Of a stretch of 64,000 bases of DNA, positions 26,260 to 35,012 are shown piece after piece (the first letter of the stretch is position 1; each line of letters starts with the position of its first letter). The notes under the pieces are model-generated. The model searched no databases and was not told the origin of the DNA. It saw only the letters and a list, made by a program, of their open reading frames with translations. The DNA comes from Singulisphaera sp. GP187 (GTDB lineage Bacteria; Planctomycetota; Phycisphaerae; Phycisphaerales; SM1A02), in NCBI GenBank assembly GCA_945868805.1, contig CAMBMO010000009.1:1-64000 (forward strand), in the 5' to 3' direction. The translations under genes were made by a program, and so were the position numbers.

Positions 26260-27336
26260 ATGCCCTCGGGTGTCATCCTCTGGCAGCCGTTCTCTCGCTC
26301 GCTCAACCTCATTACTGGATCCCACCCATTGACTGAAGGAATCGATGAACTTGGACGCAGCGCAGAGAGTGAACTTGCGACAGCAACCTCGGTCGCTGAA
26401 ATTGAAAAGTGGCGGACGCAGTACCTCGGTGCCAACGGGAAACTGAAGGCATTCATGCTTCGACTCAAAGATGCGCCGGGAGACGAAAAGCCCATGCTCG
26501 GGCGTCGCCTCAACGAGCTGAAGTCGCAACTTGAGATCTCGCTGGAAGCACGAAAGAGCACCCTCGCACAAGCTCGAAGCAGCCAGGGTCCGAGCGGTCC
26601 TTCGATCGATGTCACCGAGCCTGGCACAATGTTGGGGAAAGGTCGACGTCACATCCTCTCCCGCACAATCGACGAGATCATTGATGTTTTCGGACAGATG
26701 GGTTTCGCAGTCGCTGATGGTCCCGAGGTCGAGGACGAATGGCACAACTTCACGGCGCTCAATATTCCCGAAGGTCACCCTGCGCGCGACGCGACCGACA
26801 ACTTCTACATGGGCGAGCAGTCAGGGGTGAAGCGACTTCTTCGCACCCAAACTTCGACCGTTCAGATTCGAGCGATGGAAACGCAGTCGCTCCCCTTGAA
26901 GGTCGTTGCAGTCGGTCGCGTCTATCGACCAGACACGCATGATGCGACACACTTTTCGATGTTTCATCAGATCGAGGGACTCTGCGTCGAACGAGATCTC
27001 TCCCTCGTCGACTTAAAAACCGCACTGCTTCAGTTCGCACATGCGTACTTCGGGAAAGATGCCGAAGTCCGAATGCGGCCGAGTTTCTTCCCCTTCACCG
27101 AACCATCGGCTGAAGTCGATATGAAAATGTGTATCCGAGGTCAGTGGCAGTGGGTCGAAATCGGCGGATGCGGGATGGTCGATCCGAATGTTTTTACGGC
27201 TCTCGGCATCGATCCAGAAGTGTGGCGGGGCTACGCCTTCGGATTGGGGATTGAACGAATCGCGATGCGACGCTACGGGATTAGCGATATCCGATGGCTC
27301 TTCGAAAACGACGTGCGATTCCTGCGCCAGTTCTAG
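26260..27336 (+). CDS. pheS: Phenylalanyl-tRNA synthetase alpha subunit
   Basis: 358 residues from ATG 26260; TTG 26329 would give 335 residues, close to the family norm, and may be the true start. The N-terminal coiled coil is followed by the class II core: VYRPDTHDATHFSMFHQIEGL region (motif 2) and GLGIERIAMRRYGISDIRW (motif 3). It charges tRNA-Phe together with PheT. pheT is not next to it; the following gene is rplQ on the opposite strand. Confidence 0.95.
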   Translation: MPSGVILWQPFSRSLNLITGSHPLTEGIDELGRSAESELATATSVAEIEKWRTQYLGANGKLKAFMLRLKDAPGDEKPMLGRRLNELKSQLEISLEARKSTLAQARSSQGPSGPSIDVTEPGTMLGKGRRHILSRTIDEIIDVFGQMGFAVADGPEVEDEWHNFTALNIPEGHPARDATDNFYMGEQSGVKRLLRTQTSTVQIRAMETQSLPLKVVAVGRVYRPDTHDATHFSMFHQIEGLCVERDLSLVDLKTALLQFAHAYFGKDAEVRMRPSFFPFTEPSAEVDMKMCIRGQWQWVEIGGCGMVDPNVFTALGIDPEVWRGYAFGLGIERIAMRRYGISDIRWLFENDVRFLRQF

Positions 27337-27384
27337 AAGCGTCTTCCCGACACCTTGGCAGTCAATTCGACGCGTCTTCGAATC

Positions 27385-27996
27385 TCAACTCGTCGCGGAT
27401 TCGCTCGCAGGAGCTGGCTTGGTCGTTTCCTTGCGAATCTTGGCCGCGAACGATGTACGCCTATCGGCGGTTGTTCGACGACCTGATGATCCGCCGGAGA
27501 CTTGCGACCCACTTTCTCGACCAACGAGTTGAAGAACGACCAGATTGGTCGCATCGCCGATTCGTCGTCGATCCAATTTCACAATCCGGGTGTAACCACC
27601 AGGCCGATCGGTAAAGAGTGGCGCAACTCGGGTCATCAAGTGATGAACCAGTCGCGGTGACTTGCGCAGTTCGCCGAATCGGTTGAACTCGATTTCGCTT
27701 GCCGCAGGAAGCGTCCAGTATGCGCTGGTCTTCCGCTCCTCCTTGACATTGGGATCAGCAACCCACGCAAAGACAGCTCGGTCCGTCAGTCGACTGTGGA
27801 GCAGTCGGCGGGCGGCGAGTGACTTGTGGCGCGCAATCGTAATCAAGCGTTCGACATACGGCTTCACGGCCTTGGCTTTCGTCAAGGTCGTGACGATCTG
27901 ACCATGTTCGAAAAGTCCAGCGGCAAGATTTCGCAGCATGGCACGACGATGATCGCTTTCAAGGCAGAGTTGTTTTCCAGCTACACGATGTCTCAT
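27385..27996 (-). CDS. rplQ: 50S ribosomal protein L17
   Basis: 203 residues from ATG 27996 (MRHRVAGKQLCLESDHRRAM); AGGAG lies 7 bases upstream. The ORF track's start at 28071 only translates the tandem repeat in front of the gene. The L17 core fills residues 1-~120, with an extra Ser/Thr/Lys-rich C-terminal tail of ~70 residues. L17 sits near the exit tunnel of the 50S subunit. It is the last gene of the ribosomal cluster. Confidence 0.95.
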   Translation of the reverse strand: MRHRVAGKQLCLESDHRRAMLRNLAAGLFEHGQIVTTLTKAKAVKPYVERLITIARHKSLAARRLLHSRLTDRAVFAWVADPNVKEERKTSAYWTLPAASEIEFNRFGELRKSPRLVHHLMTRVAPLFTDRPGGYTRIVKLDRRRIGDATNLVVLQLVGRESGSQVSGGSSGRRTTADRRTSFAAKIRKETTKPAPASESATS

Positions 27997-28013
27997 AATT
28001 CGATACTCCTGGT

Positions 28014-28065
28014 GTAATTCAAAGAAGCGTAATTCAAAGAAGCGTAATTCAAAGAAGCGTAATTC
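28014..28065. repeat. 15-base tandem repeat in the rpoA-rplQ gap
   Basis: GTAATTCAAAGAAGC is repeated three times exactly, followed by a partial fourth copy. It lies just upstream of the rplQ ribosome-binding site, in the 115-base gap after rpoA. Copy number could vary by slippage. Confidence 0.9.
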
Positions 28066-28111
28066 GACCAACGATTCAAACTTCTGATCCGCGCCTTTCT
28101 GGCGGGATGAC

Positions 28112-29113
28112 TCATCCTCTTGAAGCGGCTCCGTCTGTCACTTGCATTCCGAGCGACAATCCGATCTCTTGCAACCGCCCCTCGATCTCATGGAGCGATG
28201 TCTTGCCGAAAGCACGAAGTTCCATCAATTCGGACTCCGTCTTCTGGATCAGCTGACCTACTGTCGTGATTCCAGCCGTTTGAAGACAATTCGTGGCCCG
28301 AACCCCAAGATTGAGATCGACCAAAGACATTCCAAACTTTCGATCGAGATCGGCGTTTGCCTCTTGATCGCAAGCGAGTCCCTGCTCGACCATCTCGTCG
28401 CCTGCGGAGTCGAATTGCACGAATGGATTGACATGCTTGCGAAGGATTTTTCCAGCTTCAACAAGTGCCATCTCGGGCGTCACGGTTCCGTTTGTCCAAA
28501 CATCGAGCACGAGTCGCTCATAGTTCATCCGCTGGCCGACTCGGGTGTCTTCGACGCGATATCGAACGCGCTGAACAGGAGTGAAGATCGCATCGAGCGG
28601 GATTTCTCCGATCACTTGATCCTCTTCGGTGTTGTATTGCTCGCTGGCGGGTTGGTATCCACGTCCACGGTTGACCGTGAGATCGACATCGAATCGAACC
28701 TTGTCGTTCAGACGACAGATCACATGATCTGGATTGAGGATCCGAACCGAAGCGTCGGACTCAATTGATGCGCCCGTCACATCGCAAGGACCTTCGACTC
28801 GAATGCGCACGGTCTTCGTTTCGTCGCCATCCATCTCAACGATCAAACCCTTGATGTTCAGCAGGATGTCCGAGACATCTTGCACGATGCCCGGGATCGA
28901 TGAAAACTCGTGGGTAATGCCCGCGATCTGCAACTTAGTGATCGCCGCGCCTTCAATGCTCGAAAGCAGAATGCGACGAAGGCTGTTGCCGATGGTGGTG
29001 CCGAAACCGCGTTCAAACGGTTCCGCAGAAAAACGGCCAAATGTCGATGTCAGGCTGCTCTTGTCAACCGTCACTCGACCCGGTAGTTCGAGACCTCTCC
29101 AGCGAATATGCAT
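28112..29113 (-). CDS. rpoA: RNA polymerase alpha subunit
   Basis: 333 residues. The N-terminal dimerisation domain contains GFGTTIGNSLRRILLSSIEG and a clear assembly region. A linker rich in acidic residues and Gln leads to the C-terminal domain (LNLGVRATNCLQTAGITTVG, helix-hairpin-helix type). The alpha subunit nucleates polymerase assembly and contacts UP elements. GGAG lies 9 bases before the ATG. rpsD, which normally precedes rpoA, is absent. Confidence 0.97.
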   Translation of the reverse strand: MHIRWRGLELPGRVTVDKSSLTSTFGRFSAEPFERGFGTTIGNSLRRILLSSIEGAAITKLQIAGITHEFSSIPGIVQDVSDILLNIKGLIVEMDGDETKTVRIRVEGPCDVTGASIESDASVRILNPDHVICRLNDKVRFDVDLTVNRGRGYQPASEQYNTEEDQVIGEIPLDAIFTPVQRVRYRVEDTRVGQRMNYERLVLDVWTNGTVTPEMALVEAGKILRKHVNPFVQFDSAGDEMVEQGLACDQEANADLDRKFGMSLVDLNLGVRATNCLQTAGITTVGQLIQKTESELMELRAFGKTSLHEIEGRLQEIGLSLGMQVTDGAASRG

Positions 29114-29126
29114 GATTCAAATCTCC

Positions 29127-29191
29127 TGTGGCGGTATCCAGACCATACTGAACAGGCTCTGCCTCAATCGGAAACGCGGTACCCCGCCACA
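29127..29191 (-). promoter_or_regulatory. Inverted repeat enclosing the rpoA leader
   Basis: In the message, UGUGGCGG and CCGCCACA form a perfect 8-base-pair stem enclosing 49 bases. The 3' arm directly abuts the GGAG of rpoA. A folded leader here could modulate rpoA translation, as S4 does in E. coli at a different site. Confidence 0.4.
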
Positions 29192-29231
29192 AGGTCCGCG
29201 CCCCTGCTATGGGGCAGAGCAATAGATGATG

Positions 29232-29606
29232 TTAGACGCGTCGCTTCTTTGGCGAACGACATCCGTTAAACGGTAATGGCGTCTGATCCTCGATGGTGAG
29301 GACCTTCAGCCCATTTGCCTGCAGGGCTGTCACGGCCGATTCTCGGCCAGGACCCGCGCCACGGACACGAACTTCGACCTCGCGCATGCCGACACGCCGA
29401 GCCTTCCCAGCTGCGCGCTCGCTCGCACGACTCGCGGCGAATGGGGTGCTCTTTCTCGCGCCCTTGAATCCCACGGTGCCTGCGGAGTCCCAGCAAATCG
29501 TCTCGCCGTTGGTATCGGTGATCGTGACGATCGTGTTGTTGAACGTCGCATTGACGTGCACGATTCCTTTGATGACATTTCTTCGAATCTTTGGTTTTTT
29601 CGACAT
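29232..29606 (-). CDS. rpsK: 30S ribosomal protein S11
   Basis: 124 residues from ATG 29606; the track's longer start overlaps rpsM. The typical block [21 protein letters not shown] is present, as is the C-terminal [10 protein letters not shown] that reaches mRNA at the platform. S11 helps select the correct tRNA in the decoding region. It follows rpsM by 41 bases. Confidence 0.96.
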   Translation of the reverse strand: MSKKPKIRRNVIKGIVHVNATFNNTIVTITDTNGETICWDSAGTVGFKGARKSTPFAASRASERAAGKARRVGMREVEVRVRGAGPGRESAVTALQANGLKVLTIEDQTPLPFNGCRSPKKRRV

Positions 29607-29647
29607 GGTGTTTTTTCCTAAATGGTCAAGGGAGCGAGTCCGATGAA

Positions 29648-30025
29648 TTAACCGTTCACGCCCTTCTTGCCTGCAACGGTCTTCTTTCGACCCTTGCGAG
29701 TTCGAGCATTCGTACGAGTGCGCTGACCACGACATGGAAGCGAACGACGATGTCTCTCGCCACGGTACGCATGGATGTCCTTGAGTCGTTGAATATCTTG
29801 AGCAACCTGCCTGCGCAATGCTCCTTCGACGATGTAACTATCGTCGATCTCTTTGGAGATGGCGGCAAGCTCCTGATCGCCGAGTGTGTGCGTCCGACGA
29901 TTCGGGTCAATACCCGTCTTCTCGAGAATCGTGGCGGCGCCCTTCGGACCGACGCCATGGATGTACTGGAGCGAAAAGAGGATTTTCTTCTTGTCTGGGA
30001 TGTCGATTCCGGCGATACGTGGCAT
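29648..30025 (-). CDS. rpsM: 30S ribosomal protein S13
   Basis: 125 residues. The opening [20 protein letters not shown] and the family motif [20 protein letters not shown] are clear. S13 sits in the 30S head and bridges to the 50S subunit. It lies between rpmJ and rpsK, the standard alpha-operon order. Confidence 0.97.
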   Translation of the reverse strand: MPRIAGIDIPDKKKILFSLQYIHGVGPKGAATILEKTGIDPNRRTHTLGDQELAAISKEIDDSYIVEGALRRQVAQDIQRLKDIHAYRGERHRRSLPCRGQRTRTNARTRKGRKKTVAGKKGVNG

Positions 30026-30066
30026 GGTGTGTGTTCTCCGATGTTTCTGGTGAGGCCTGGCTGAGG

Positions 30067-30183
30067 TCAGCCCTGCCGTTGCTTCAGGCGTGGGTTCTTC
30101 TTATTGATGACAAAGCGCTTGCCCTTTCGGACGACGATCTGGCAGTCGAGTGTGCGGCGCTTAATACTGCTTCTGACTTTCAT
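30067..30183 (-). CDS. rpmJ: 50S ribosomal protein L36
   Basis: 38 residues, too short for the ORF track: [14 protein letters not shown] at the start and NPRLKQRQG at the end. L36 is usually ~37 residues. The zinc-ribbon ligands (C-x2-C-x12-C-x4-H) are missing except for one Cys, so this is the zinc-free form, which is often linked to zinc-sparing. Its position between infA and rpsM is standard. Confidence 0.9.
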   Translation of the reverse strand: MKVRSSIKRRTLDCQIVVRKGKRFVINKKNPRLKQRQG

Positions 30184-30261
30184 GTGTGACTCCGTGATTC
30201 CTATTGCTTGAGTGGTGGACGAATTTATGTGATTGCGTGTGCGCTTCGAGTGTCTTCCGAA

Positions 30262-30477
30262 CTACTGTCGGAAAGTGATTCTGCCCTTGGTCATGTCGTA
30301 TGGACTCATTTCGATTGTGACTCGGTCGCCTGGAAGAATTCTGATGAAAAACTTCCTCATTTTGCCACTGACATAGGCCAGGATTTCGTGGCCATTCTGA
30401 AGCTTCACGCGAAACATCGCGTCGGGAAGTGCCTCAGTGACTTCGGCTTCGAGGGTGATTTTCTCTTCTTTCGCCAT
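30262..30477 (-). CDS. infA: Translation initiation factor IF-1
   Basis: 71 residues, the usual length. The S1-like OB fold is evident: [20 protein letters not shown] and [22 protein letters not shown]-1 blocks the ribosomal A site during initiation. AGGA lies 6 bases before the ATG. The gene begins 3 bases after the map stop. Confidence 0.97.
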   Translation of the reverse strand: MAKEEKITLEAEVTEALPDAMFRVKLQNGHEILAYVSGKMRKFFIRILPGDRVTIEMSPYDMTKGRITFRQ

Positions 30478-30480
30478 ATT

Positions 30481-31530
30481 TTATCCTGCTCGATCTCTCT
30501 GTGAATTCGTTCGGGCAGGTGAATTCGTTCGGGCAGGCGATTTCATGAGCGTCGGACGTTCCACATCAAGCATCTCGCATCCCGACCTCGTGATCACCAC
30601 GGTCCGCTCCACCGCGCAACCATGAGCACCGCTTTCGGTTCGCATCGTCCATCCATCCGGACAGACGACGAGGCGACAACCGATCGCATATCCATCCGCA
30701 TCGATCGAGCGAATTCCATCGGGCCGACTCACCACGGTTGGCTCCACGGAAAGAACCATATCGGGAAGGAGCGTAAAATCGCCGCGCTCCACGAATCCTC
30801 TTTCGATCCCACATGGCGCGATCGGCGCCTCATGCATTGCGCGTCCGATGCCGTGCCCAGAGTAACTCGTGACGATGCCCAAGCTTCTCGCTTGAGCGAC
30901 TTCCTGCATCCGCTGCGCAACTTGCGACCAACGCACTCCAGGTGCCATCGTCGCAAGCGCTACGTCGAGCATTTCATTGCAGCCAGCGAGCGTCGCATGC
31001 GATCGTGCCTCACCGCGTCCTACGACGACGCAGTCCGCGATATCGGCGCACCAGCCACCGAGCCGAACGGCCACATCGACAGTCACAAGATCGCCGTCGC
31101 ACAATGGTTCGTCGGTCGGAACGGCGTGGACCAATCGATCATTCACACCGATGCAACACGCAGCAGGAAATGGAAGTTGACCGCCATTTTCAGATTCCAT
31201 CGATACGCATTGGACGAGACTTTCCGCTCGTGCCGCAGCGATAATCCCAGAAGCGATGGACGCCAGCGATGAGGGCGTCGCTGCGACGACTGCGAGACGA
31301 AGCGCGGCATCGACGGCCGCGCGTGCCACGAGTGCGGCAGAACGAATTGCTTCGATCTCATCGGGCATTCTTAGTTCAACTTGTCGACCGCCACCAACCC
31401 GCGGCCCAGATCTTTCGAATCCGCGGCGCAGAGATGGCGCGTCACCCAATCGAACGGTCGCGACGATCCCGCCCCGCCTTGCATCGGCGGCGGTGAGAAG
31501 TTCATCGGTCGTTGTTCGGATGGTCACCAT
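30481..31530 (-). CDS. map: Type I methionine aminopeptidase
   Basis: 349 residues from ATG 31530, with GAGG upstream; the track's start at 31653 lies inside secY. An N-terminal extension of ~55 residues precedes the pita-bread core. The metal ligands are visible: Asp in VTVDVAVRLGGWCADIADC (two), His in SYSGHGIGRAMHEAP, Glu in LSVEPTVV and Glu in AVERTVVIT. It removes the initiator Met from nascent chains. The C-terminus ends in a duplicated segment (SPARTNSPARTNSQ). adk, which normally lies between secY and map, is absent. Confidence 0.93.
   Translation of the reverse strand: MVTIRTTTDELLTAADARRGGIVATVRLGDAPSLRRGFERSGPRVGGGRQVELRMPDEIEAIRSAALVARAAVDAALRLAVVAATPSSLASIASGIIAAARAESLVQCVSMESENGGQLPFPAACCIGVNDRLVHAVPTDEPLCDGDLVTVDVAVRLGGWCADIADCVVVGRGEARSHATLAGCNEMLDVALATMAPGVRWSQVAQRMQEVAQARSLGIVTSYSGHGIGRAMHEAPIAPCGIERGFVERGDFTLLPDMVLSVEPTVVSRPDGIRSIDADGYAIGCRLVVCPDGWTMRTESGAHGCAVERTVVITRSGCEMLDVERPTLMKSPARTNSPARTNSQRDRAG
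30501..30536. repeat. 18-base exact duplication at the 3' end of map
   Basis: GTGAATTCGTTCGGGCAG occurs twice in tandem within the last codons of map, next to infA. The duplication keeps the frame and adds six residues to the protein. Confidence 0.9.
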
Positions 31531-31534
31531 TTTC

Positions 31535-32947
31535 TCAACCTCTTGCCGATCGGATGCGTGGTCCGGACTCGCTCGTTCCGGCGGAAAGGAACCCAGAGTA
31601 ATTACGCATGAGTAGATTCGCCTCGATGCGTTGCACGAGATCCAATGCCACACTGACCACGATCAGGAGTCCAGTTCCACCCAGGAACTGCGCCACGAAG
31701 AACGGAATTCCCAGTTGTTCGCTGACGATCGTCGGGATGATCGCGATGAGAGCAAGCGCACCGGCACCGACATAGGTGATCCGCGAAATCACCGTTTCCA
31801 AGTACTCGGCTGTACGAGGACCGGGGCGAAGTCCAGGAATGAACGACCCATGCTCCCTCAATTGCTTCGACATGTCCGAGGGCGACAATTGCACCGTCGT
31901 CCAAAAGTACGAGAAGAAATAGATCAAGACAATTTCAATCAGCACATACGGGTAGGACCCGATCTGCAAGTTTTGCGCGATAAAATTTGTGATCGACGAC
32001 CATGTCGATGATGCATCGACAGATGCGGCGCGCGACGCCAGCCAGGCACAACCAGATGCCGGGAACATCATGAGCGTGCTTGAGAAAATGATCGGCATCA
32101 CACCGGCGTGATTGATTCGCAGGGGGAGATAGTGGCGTTGGCCACCGAAGACCTTGCGACCTCGTGTGTGCTTCGCCTGCTGAATAGGGATTCGTCTCTG
32201 TGCCACCGTAATGATGATCGCGCCAGCGACCACGAAGAGGAATCCGGCGACGAGCACGATGAGCCCAATCAGTCCGATCTTTGATTCGCCACCCTGGAGG
32301 CTGGCATCAAAGTTCTTGACCAACCATGTTGCTGCGCTTGGCATGCGCGACAGAATCCCCGCGGTGAGGATGATCGAAACACCGTTGCCGATTCCATACT
32401 TGTCGACTTGCTCTCCCAACCACATCAAGAACAGACTTCCAGCGGTCAACGCCGCAATGCCGGATATGTAGAAGATCACCAGTCCGCCGCCGATTTGGAA
32501 TTGCGGCTGAACGAGGTTCTGAGAACGAAGGAATCCAAGCCACATCAAGCCTTGCAGGAGGCAGAGCCCGACCGTCGCGTAGCGCGTCCATTCCATGATC
32601 TTCTGCTGACCCGACATCCCTTCCTTCTTCAACTCCTGAAGTGAAGGAACGACCGCCTGCAACAACTGGAAGATGATGCTCGCCGTGATGTACGGCATGA
32701 TTCCGAGACCGAAGATCGTCGACTGCTGCAACGATCCTCCCGAGAAAATCGACGCGTACTCCAAAAGCCGACCGAATCCACTCTGATCGACTGAGGCACG
32801 TTCAGCTGCTTTCGCGAGCTCGGACTGATCCACGCCAAGGAGAGGAATCCAGAATCCAATTCGGTAGATGACCAACACCCCCAACGTGAAAAACACCTTG
32901 TTTCGGAGGTCACGGATTCGGAAGATGTTTGCGAATGCTTGCAGCAT
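31535..32947 (-). CDS. secY: Protein translocase subunit SecY
   Basis: 470 residues with ten predicted membrane helices. Family segments include ALGIMPYITASIIFQLLQ (here FGLGIMPYITASIIFQLLQA) and the cytoplasmic loop with ARG (HTRGRKVFGGQRHYLPLRIN). SecY forms the membrane pore for protein export with SecE and SecG. It lies between rplO and map, as in many spc operons. Confidence 0.97.
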   Translation of the reverse strand: MLQAFANIFRIRDLRNKVFFTLGVLVIYRIGFWIPLLGVDQSELAKAAERASVDQSGFGRLLEYASIFSGGSLQQSTIFGLGIMPYITASIIFQLLQAVVPSLQELKKEGMSGQQKIMEWTRYATVGLCLLQGLMWLGFLRSQNLVQPQFQIGGGLVIFYISGIAALTAGSLFLMWLGEQVDKYGIGNGVSIILTAGILSRMPSAATWLVKNFDASLQGGESKIGLIGLIVLVAGFLFVVAGAIIITVAQRRIPIQQAKHTRGRKVFGGQRHYLPLRINHAGVMPIIFSSTLMMFPASGCAWLASRAASVDASSTWSSITNFIAQNLQIGSYPYVLIEIVLIYFFSYFWTTVQLSPSDMSKQLREHGSFIPGLRPGPRTAEYLETVISRITYVGAGALALIAIIPTIVSEQLGIPFFVAQFLGGTGLLIVVSVALDLVQRIEANLLMRNYSGFLSAGTSESGPRIRSARG

Positions 32948-32979
32948 GTGTGTAGTTGGTGTGGGTCTCTTGACTACTT

Positions 32980-33678
32980 TTACTCTTGGTCTTTACCTTG
33001 GTCTTTACCTTGGTCTTTGTCTTTGTCTTGCTCGTTCTCTAGTTTCTGCTCTGACTTCTTTTCTGACTTCTTATCTGACTTCTTATCTGACTTCTTATCT
33101 TCGCCCTTCTTTCCTTCCACTACAGGCTCGGCGCTCGCCTTGACCTTCGACGCGTACTTCGCAGCGTTTGCCTTCTTGAGTGCATCGGCCTCCGCTTCGG
33201 TCTGCGCCGTGGCCGCAGCCCTTGCCGCTTTCGGAGTCAGAATCACCGTTCCACCTGCGGCTTCGATCTTGGTCTTCGCCTGTCCGGAGAACCGGTCCGC
33301 GGTCACAGTCAACTTGACCGCGATATCGCCGTTGCCGAGGACCTTCAACGGAAGCTTTCCATCGCGCACAAGACCGACACGAACGAGTCCATCGACATCA
33401 ACCTGCGCGCCTGTGGCGAAATGCTTGGCGAGTTCCGCGACATTGACGACGTGGTAGTCGACTCGAAAGTCCGCATTCGAAAATCCGCGCTTCGGAAACC
33501 GTCGGAGCAGAGGCGTCGATCCGCCCTGATATCCGGGACGGCTCGTCCAACCCGCGCGACTCTTGGCGCCGTTGTGACCGCGACCGCTGGTTCCCCCCTT
33601 GCCACTTCCCTCGCCGCGACCGACGCGCATGCGAAGCTTGTGCTTTCCAACTCGACTTGTGACATCATGAATCATCAT
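32980..33678 (-). CDS. rplO: 50S ribosomal protein L15 with a long charged C-terminal tail
   Basis: 232 residues; the L15 core (~150 residues) opens with GKHKLRMRVGRGEGSGKGG. The last ~70 residues are a low-complexity, Lys/Asp/Gln/Ser-rich tail built of short repeats (KKSDKKSDKKSEKKSE, DKDQGKDQGKDQE). L15 is a late-assembly protein of the 50S subunit. Such a tail is far outside the usual length and should be disordered. rpmD (L30), which normally precedes L15, is missing. Confidence 0.93.
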   Translation of the reverse strand: MMIHDVTSRVGKHKLRMRVGRGEGSGKGGTSGRGHNGAKSRAGWTSRPGYQGGSTPLLRRFPKRGFSNADFRVDYHVVNVAELAKHFATGAQVDVDGLVRVGLVRDGKLPLKVLGNGDIAVKLTVTADRFSGQAKTKIEAAGGTVILTPKAARAAATAQTEAEADALKKANAAKYASKVKASAEPVVEGKKGEDKKSDKKSDKKSEKKSEQKLENEQDKDKDQGKDQGKDQE

Positions 33679-33722
33679 TGTTCGATACTCCTATCTAGAA
33701 AACTGAAAAGTAACGCTACGTA

Positions 33723-34550
33723 TCAAGCCTGAACTGATGCGGATGAATCTCCAGACCCTGCATCCGACGCCGGTGCCGGTGCCGGGGCTGGTGCCGGGGC
33801 TGGTGCCGGTGCTGGTGCTGCCGCCACCACTGGAGCATCGGCGATCGCTGACGGCGCGTGAGCATGCGGAGCACCTCGATCGCCACCATCACTGCGCGGG
33901 CGCCCGCCGCCTGATCGACCGCCACCACCGAAGCCACGTCCGCCGCCACCGCCTCCACGTCGACGTTCATCGCCAACGGTGTTGACTGGAGCTGCGGCGC
34001 GCTCGCCGGATCGCTGTGAAGGCATCGCTGCGACTCCGCGAGCGATCGCGTCTTCGACAGTCGTTGTTCCGAGTGTGACACCGCGGAGTTGTTCGATACG
34101 TTCACGGGTTCGAAGCGAGTCGAGCGCGACAAAAGTTGCCTTCACCAAGTTCTTGGCGTTCGTCGATCCGTACGCCTTCGTCAAGCAATCCTGCACACCA
34201 AGCATGTCAAGCACGGCGCGAACGGATGCTCCCGCAATAACGCCCGTTCCGGGGCTCGCGGGCACCAATCGCACCGTCGAGGCACCGAAGCGACCCTCGA
34301 CCGAATGCGGCAAGGTTCGACCCTGCAATGGATAGGCACGCAGTTTGCGACGACCTTCCCGCGTGGCCTTCTCAACGCTTGTGGGAACCTGGTTGCTCTT
34401 GGCGTAACCAACGGCGACCTTTCCGTGTCGATCGCCGACGACGACGAGCGCTCCGAAACTGAAGCGCCGCCCGCCTGCGACAGTTGACGAGGTCCGGAAG
34501 ACCTTTACTGTCGTTGCATCAATGCCACTGTCATCAAAGTTGTCGTTCAT
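33723..34550 (-). CDS. rpsE: 30S ribosomal protein S5 with RGG- and PA-rich tail
   Basis: 275 residues against a usual ~165. The S5 core is clear (RRFSFGALVVVGDRHGKVAVG; VPASPGTGVIAGASVRAVLD). From ~195 a Gly/Arg-rich stretch (RRGGGGGGRGFGGGG) is followed by a run of Ala-Pro repeats. RGG stretches commonly bind RNA. S5 works at the mRNA entry site and in decoding accuracy. The tail could add RNA contacts or simply reflect repeat expansion. Confidence 0.93.
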   Translation of the reverse strand: MNDNFDDSGIDATTVKVFRTSSTVAGGRRFSFGALVVVGDRHGKVAVGYAKSNQVPTSVEKATREGRRKLRAYPLQGRTLPHSVEGRFGASTVRLVPASPGTGVIAGASVRAVLDMLGVQDCLTKAYGSTNAKNLVKATFVALDSLRTRERIEQLRGVTLGTTTVEDAIARGVAAMPSQRSGERAAAPVNTVGDERRRGGGGGGRGFGGGGRSGGGRPRSDGGDRGAPHAHAPSAIADAPVVAAAPAPAPAPAPAPAPAPASDAGSGDSSASVQA

Positions 34551-34599
34551 AGTTGTTCTCTGAAGCTTTCACTCGATCGAATCGATTGATTTCCGTTCG

Positions 34600-34974
34600 T
34601 CAAAACTTGAGACCTCCCGCTCGTGCGGCTTCGGCTAGTGCCTTGACCCGACCGTGATAGAGATAGCCACCTCGATCGAAGACGATTTGACTGATTCCCG
34701 CCTTGATCGCGCGTTGCGCCACAGCCTTTCCGACGGCGATTGCGGCATCTGAATTGCCGCCACTCTTGCCAGCACTACCGTCGGTCAGTTCGACATCCAA
34801 CGAGGAAGCCGCGCAGAGCGTCTTTCCTGCGAGATCATCGATGATCTGAACATAGATGTGCCTCGGCGAACGAAAGACTGCAAGGCGAGGTCGCATGGGA
34901 GTCCCGCGAATTGTCTTGCGAAGTCCCTTGCGTCGGCGACTGCGACGCGATCTTTTTTGTGTGCAAATGTCCAT
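34600..34974 (-). CDS. rplR: 50S ribosomal protein L18
   Basis: 124 residues. The family pattern [20 protein letters not shown] is present, and the protein ends in the usual [24 protein letters not shown]18 binds 5S rRNA. It is placed between rplF and rpsE as expected. Confidence 0.97.
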   Translation of the reverse strand: MDICTQKRSRRSRRRKGLRKTIRGTPMRPRLAVFRSPRHIYVQIIDDLAGKTLCAASSLDVELTDGSAGKSGGNSDAAIAVGKAVAQRAIKAGISQIVFDRGGYLYHGRVKALAEAARAGGLKF

Positions 34975-35012
34975 GGTAATTCCTGTGGCTTTCTGTAAGT
35001 TTCACTCGCGCC

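Noticed and set aside
25929-26336. Plus-strand 135-codon ORF upstream of pheS
   Set aside because: No ribosome-binding site or recognisable sequence; it runs through the strong hairpins and into pheS in another frame.
28014-28065. CRISPR-like array
   Set aside because: Repeats are 15 bases with no spacers, only three to four copies, and there are no cas genes.
27997-28071. N-terminal extension of L17 (repeated ELRFFELRFFEL)
   Set aside because: It only translates the tandem repeat; a good ribosome-binding site and the conserved MRHR start lie downstream.
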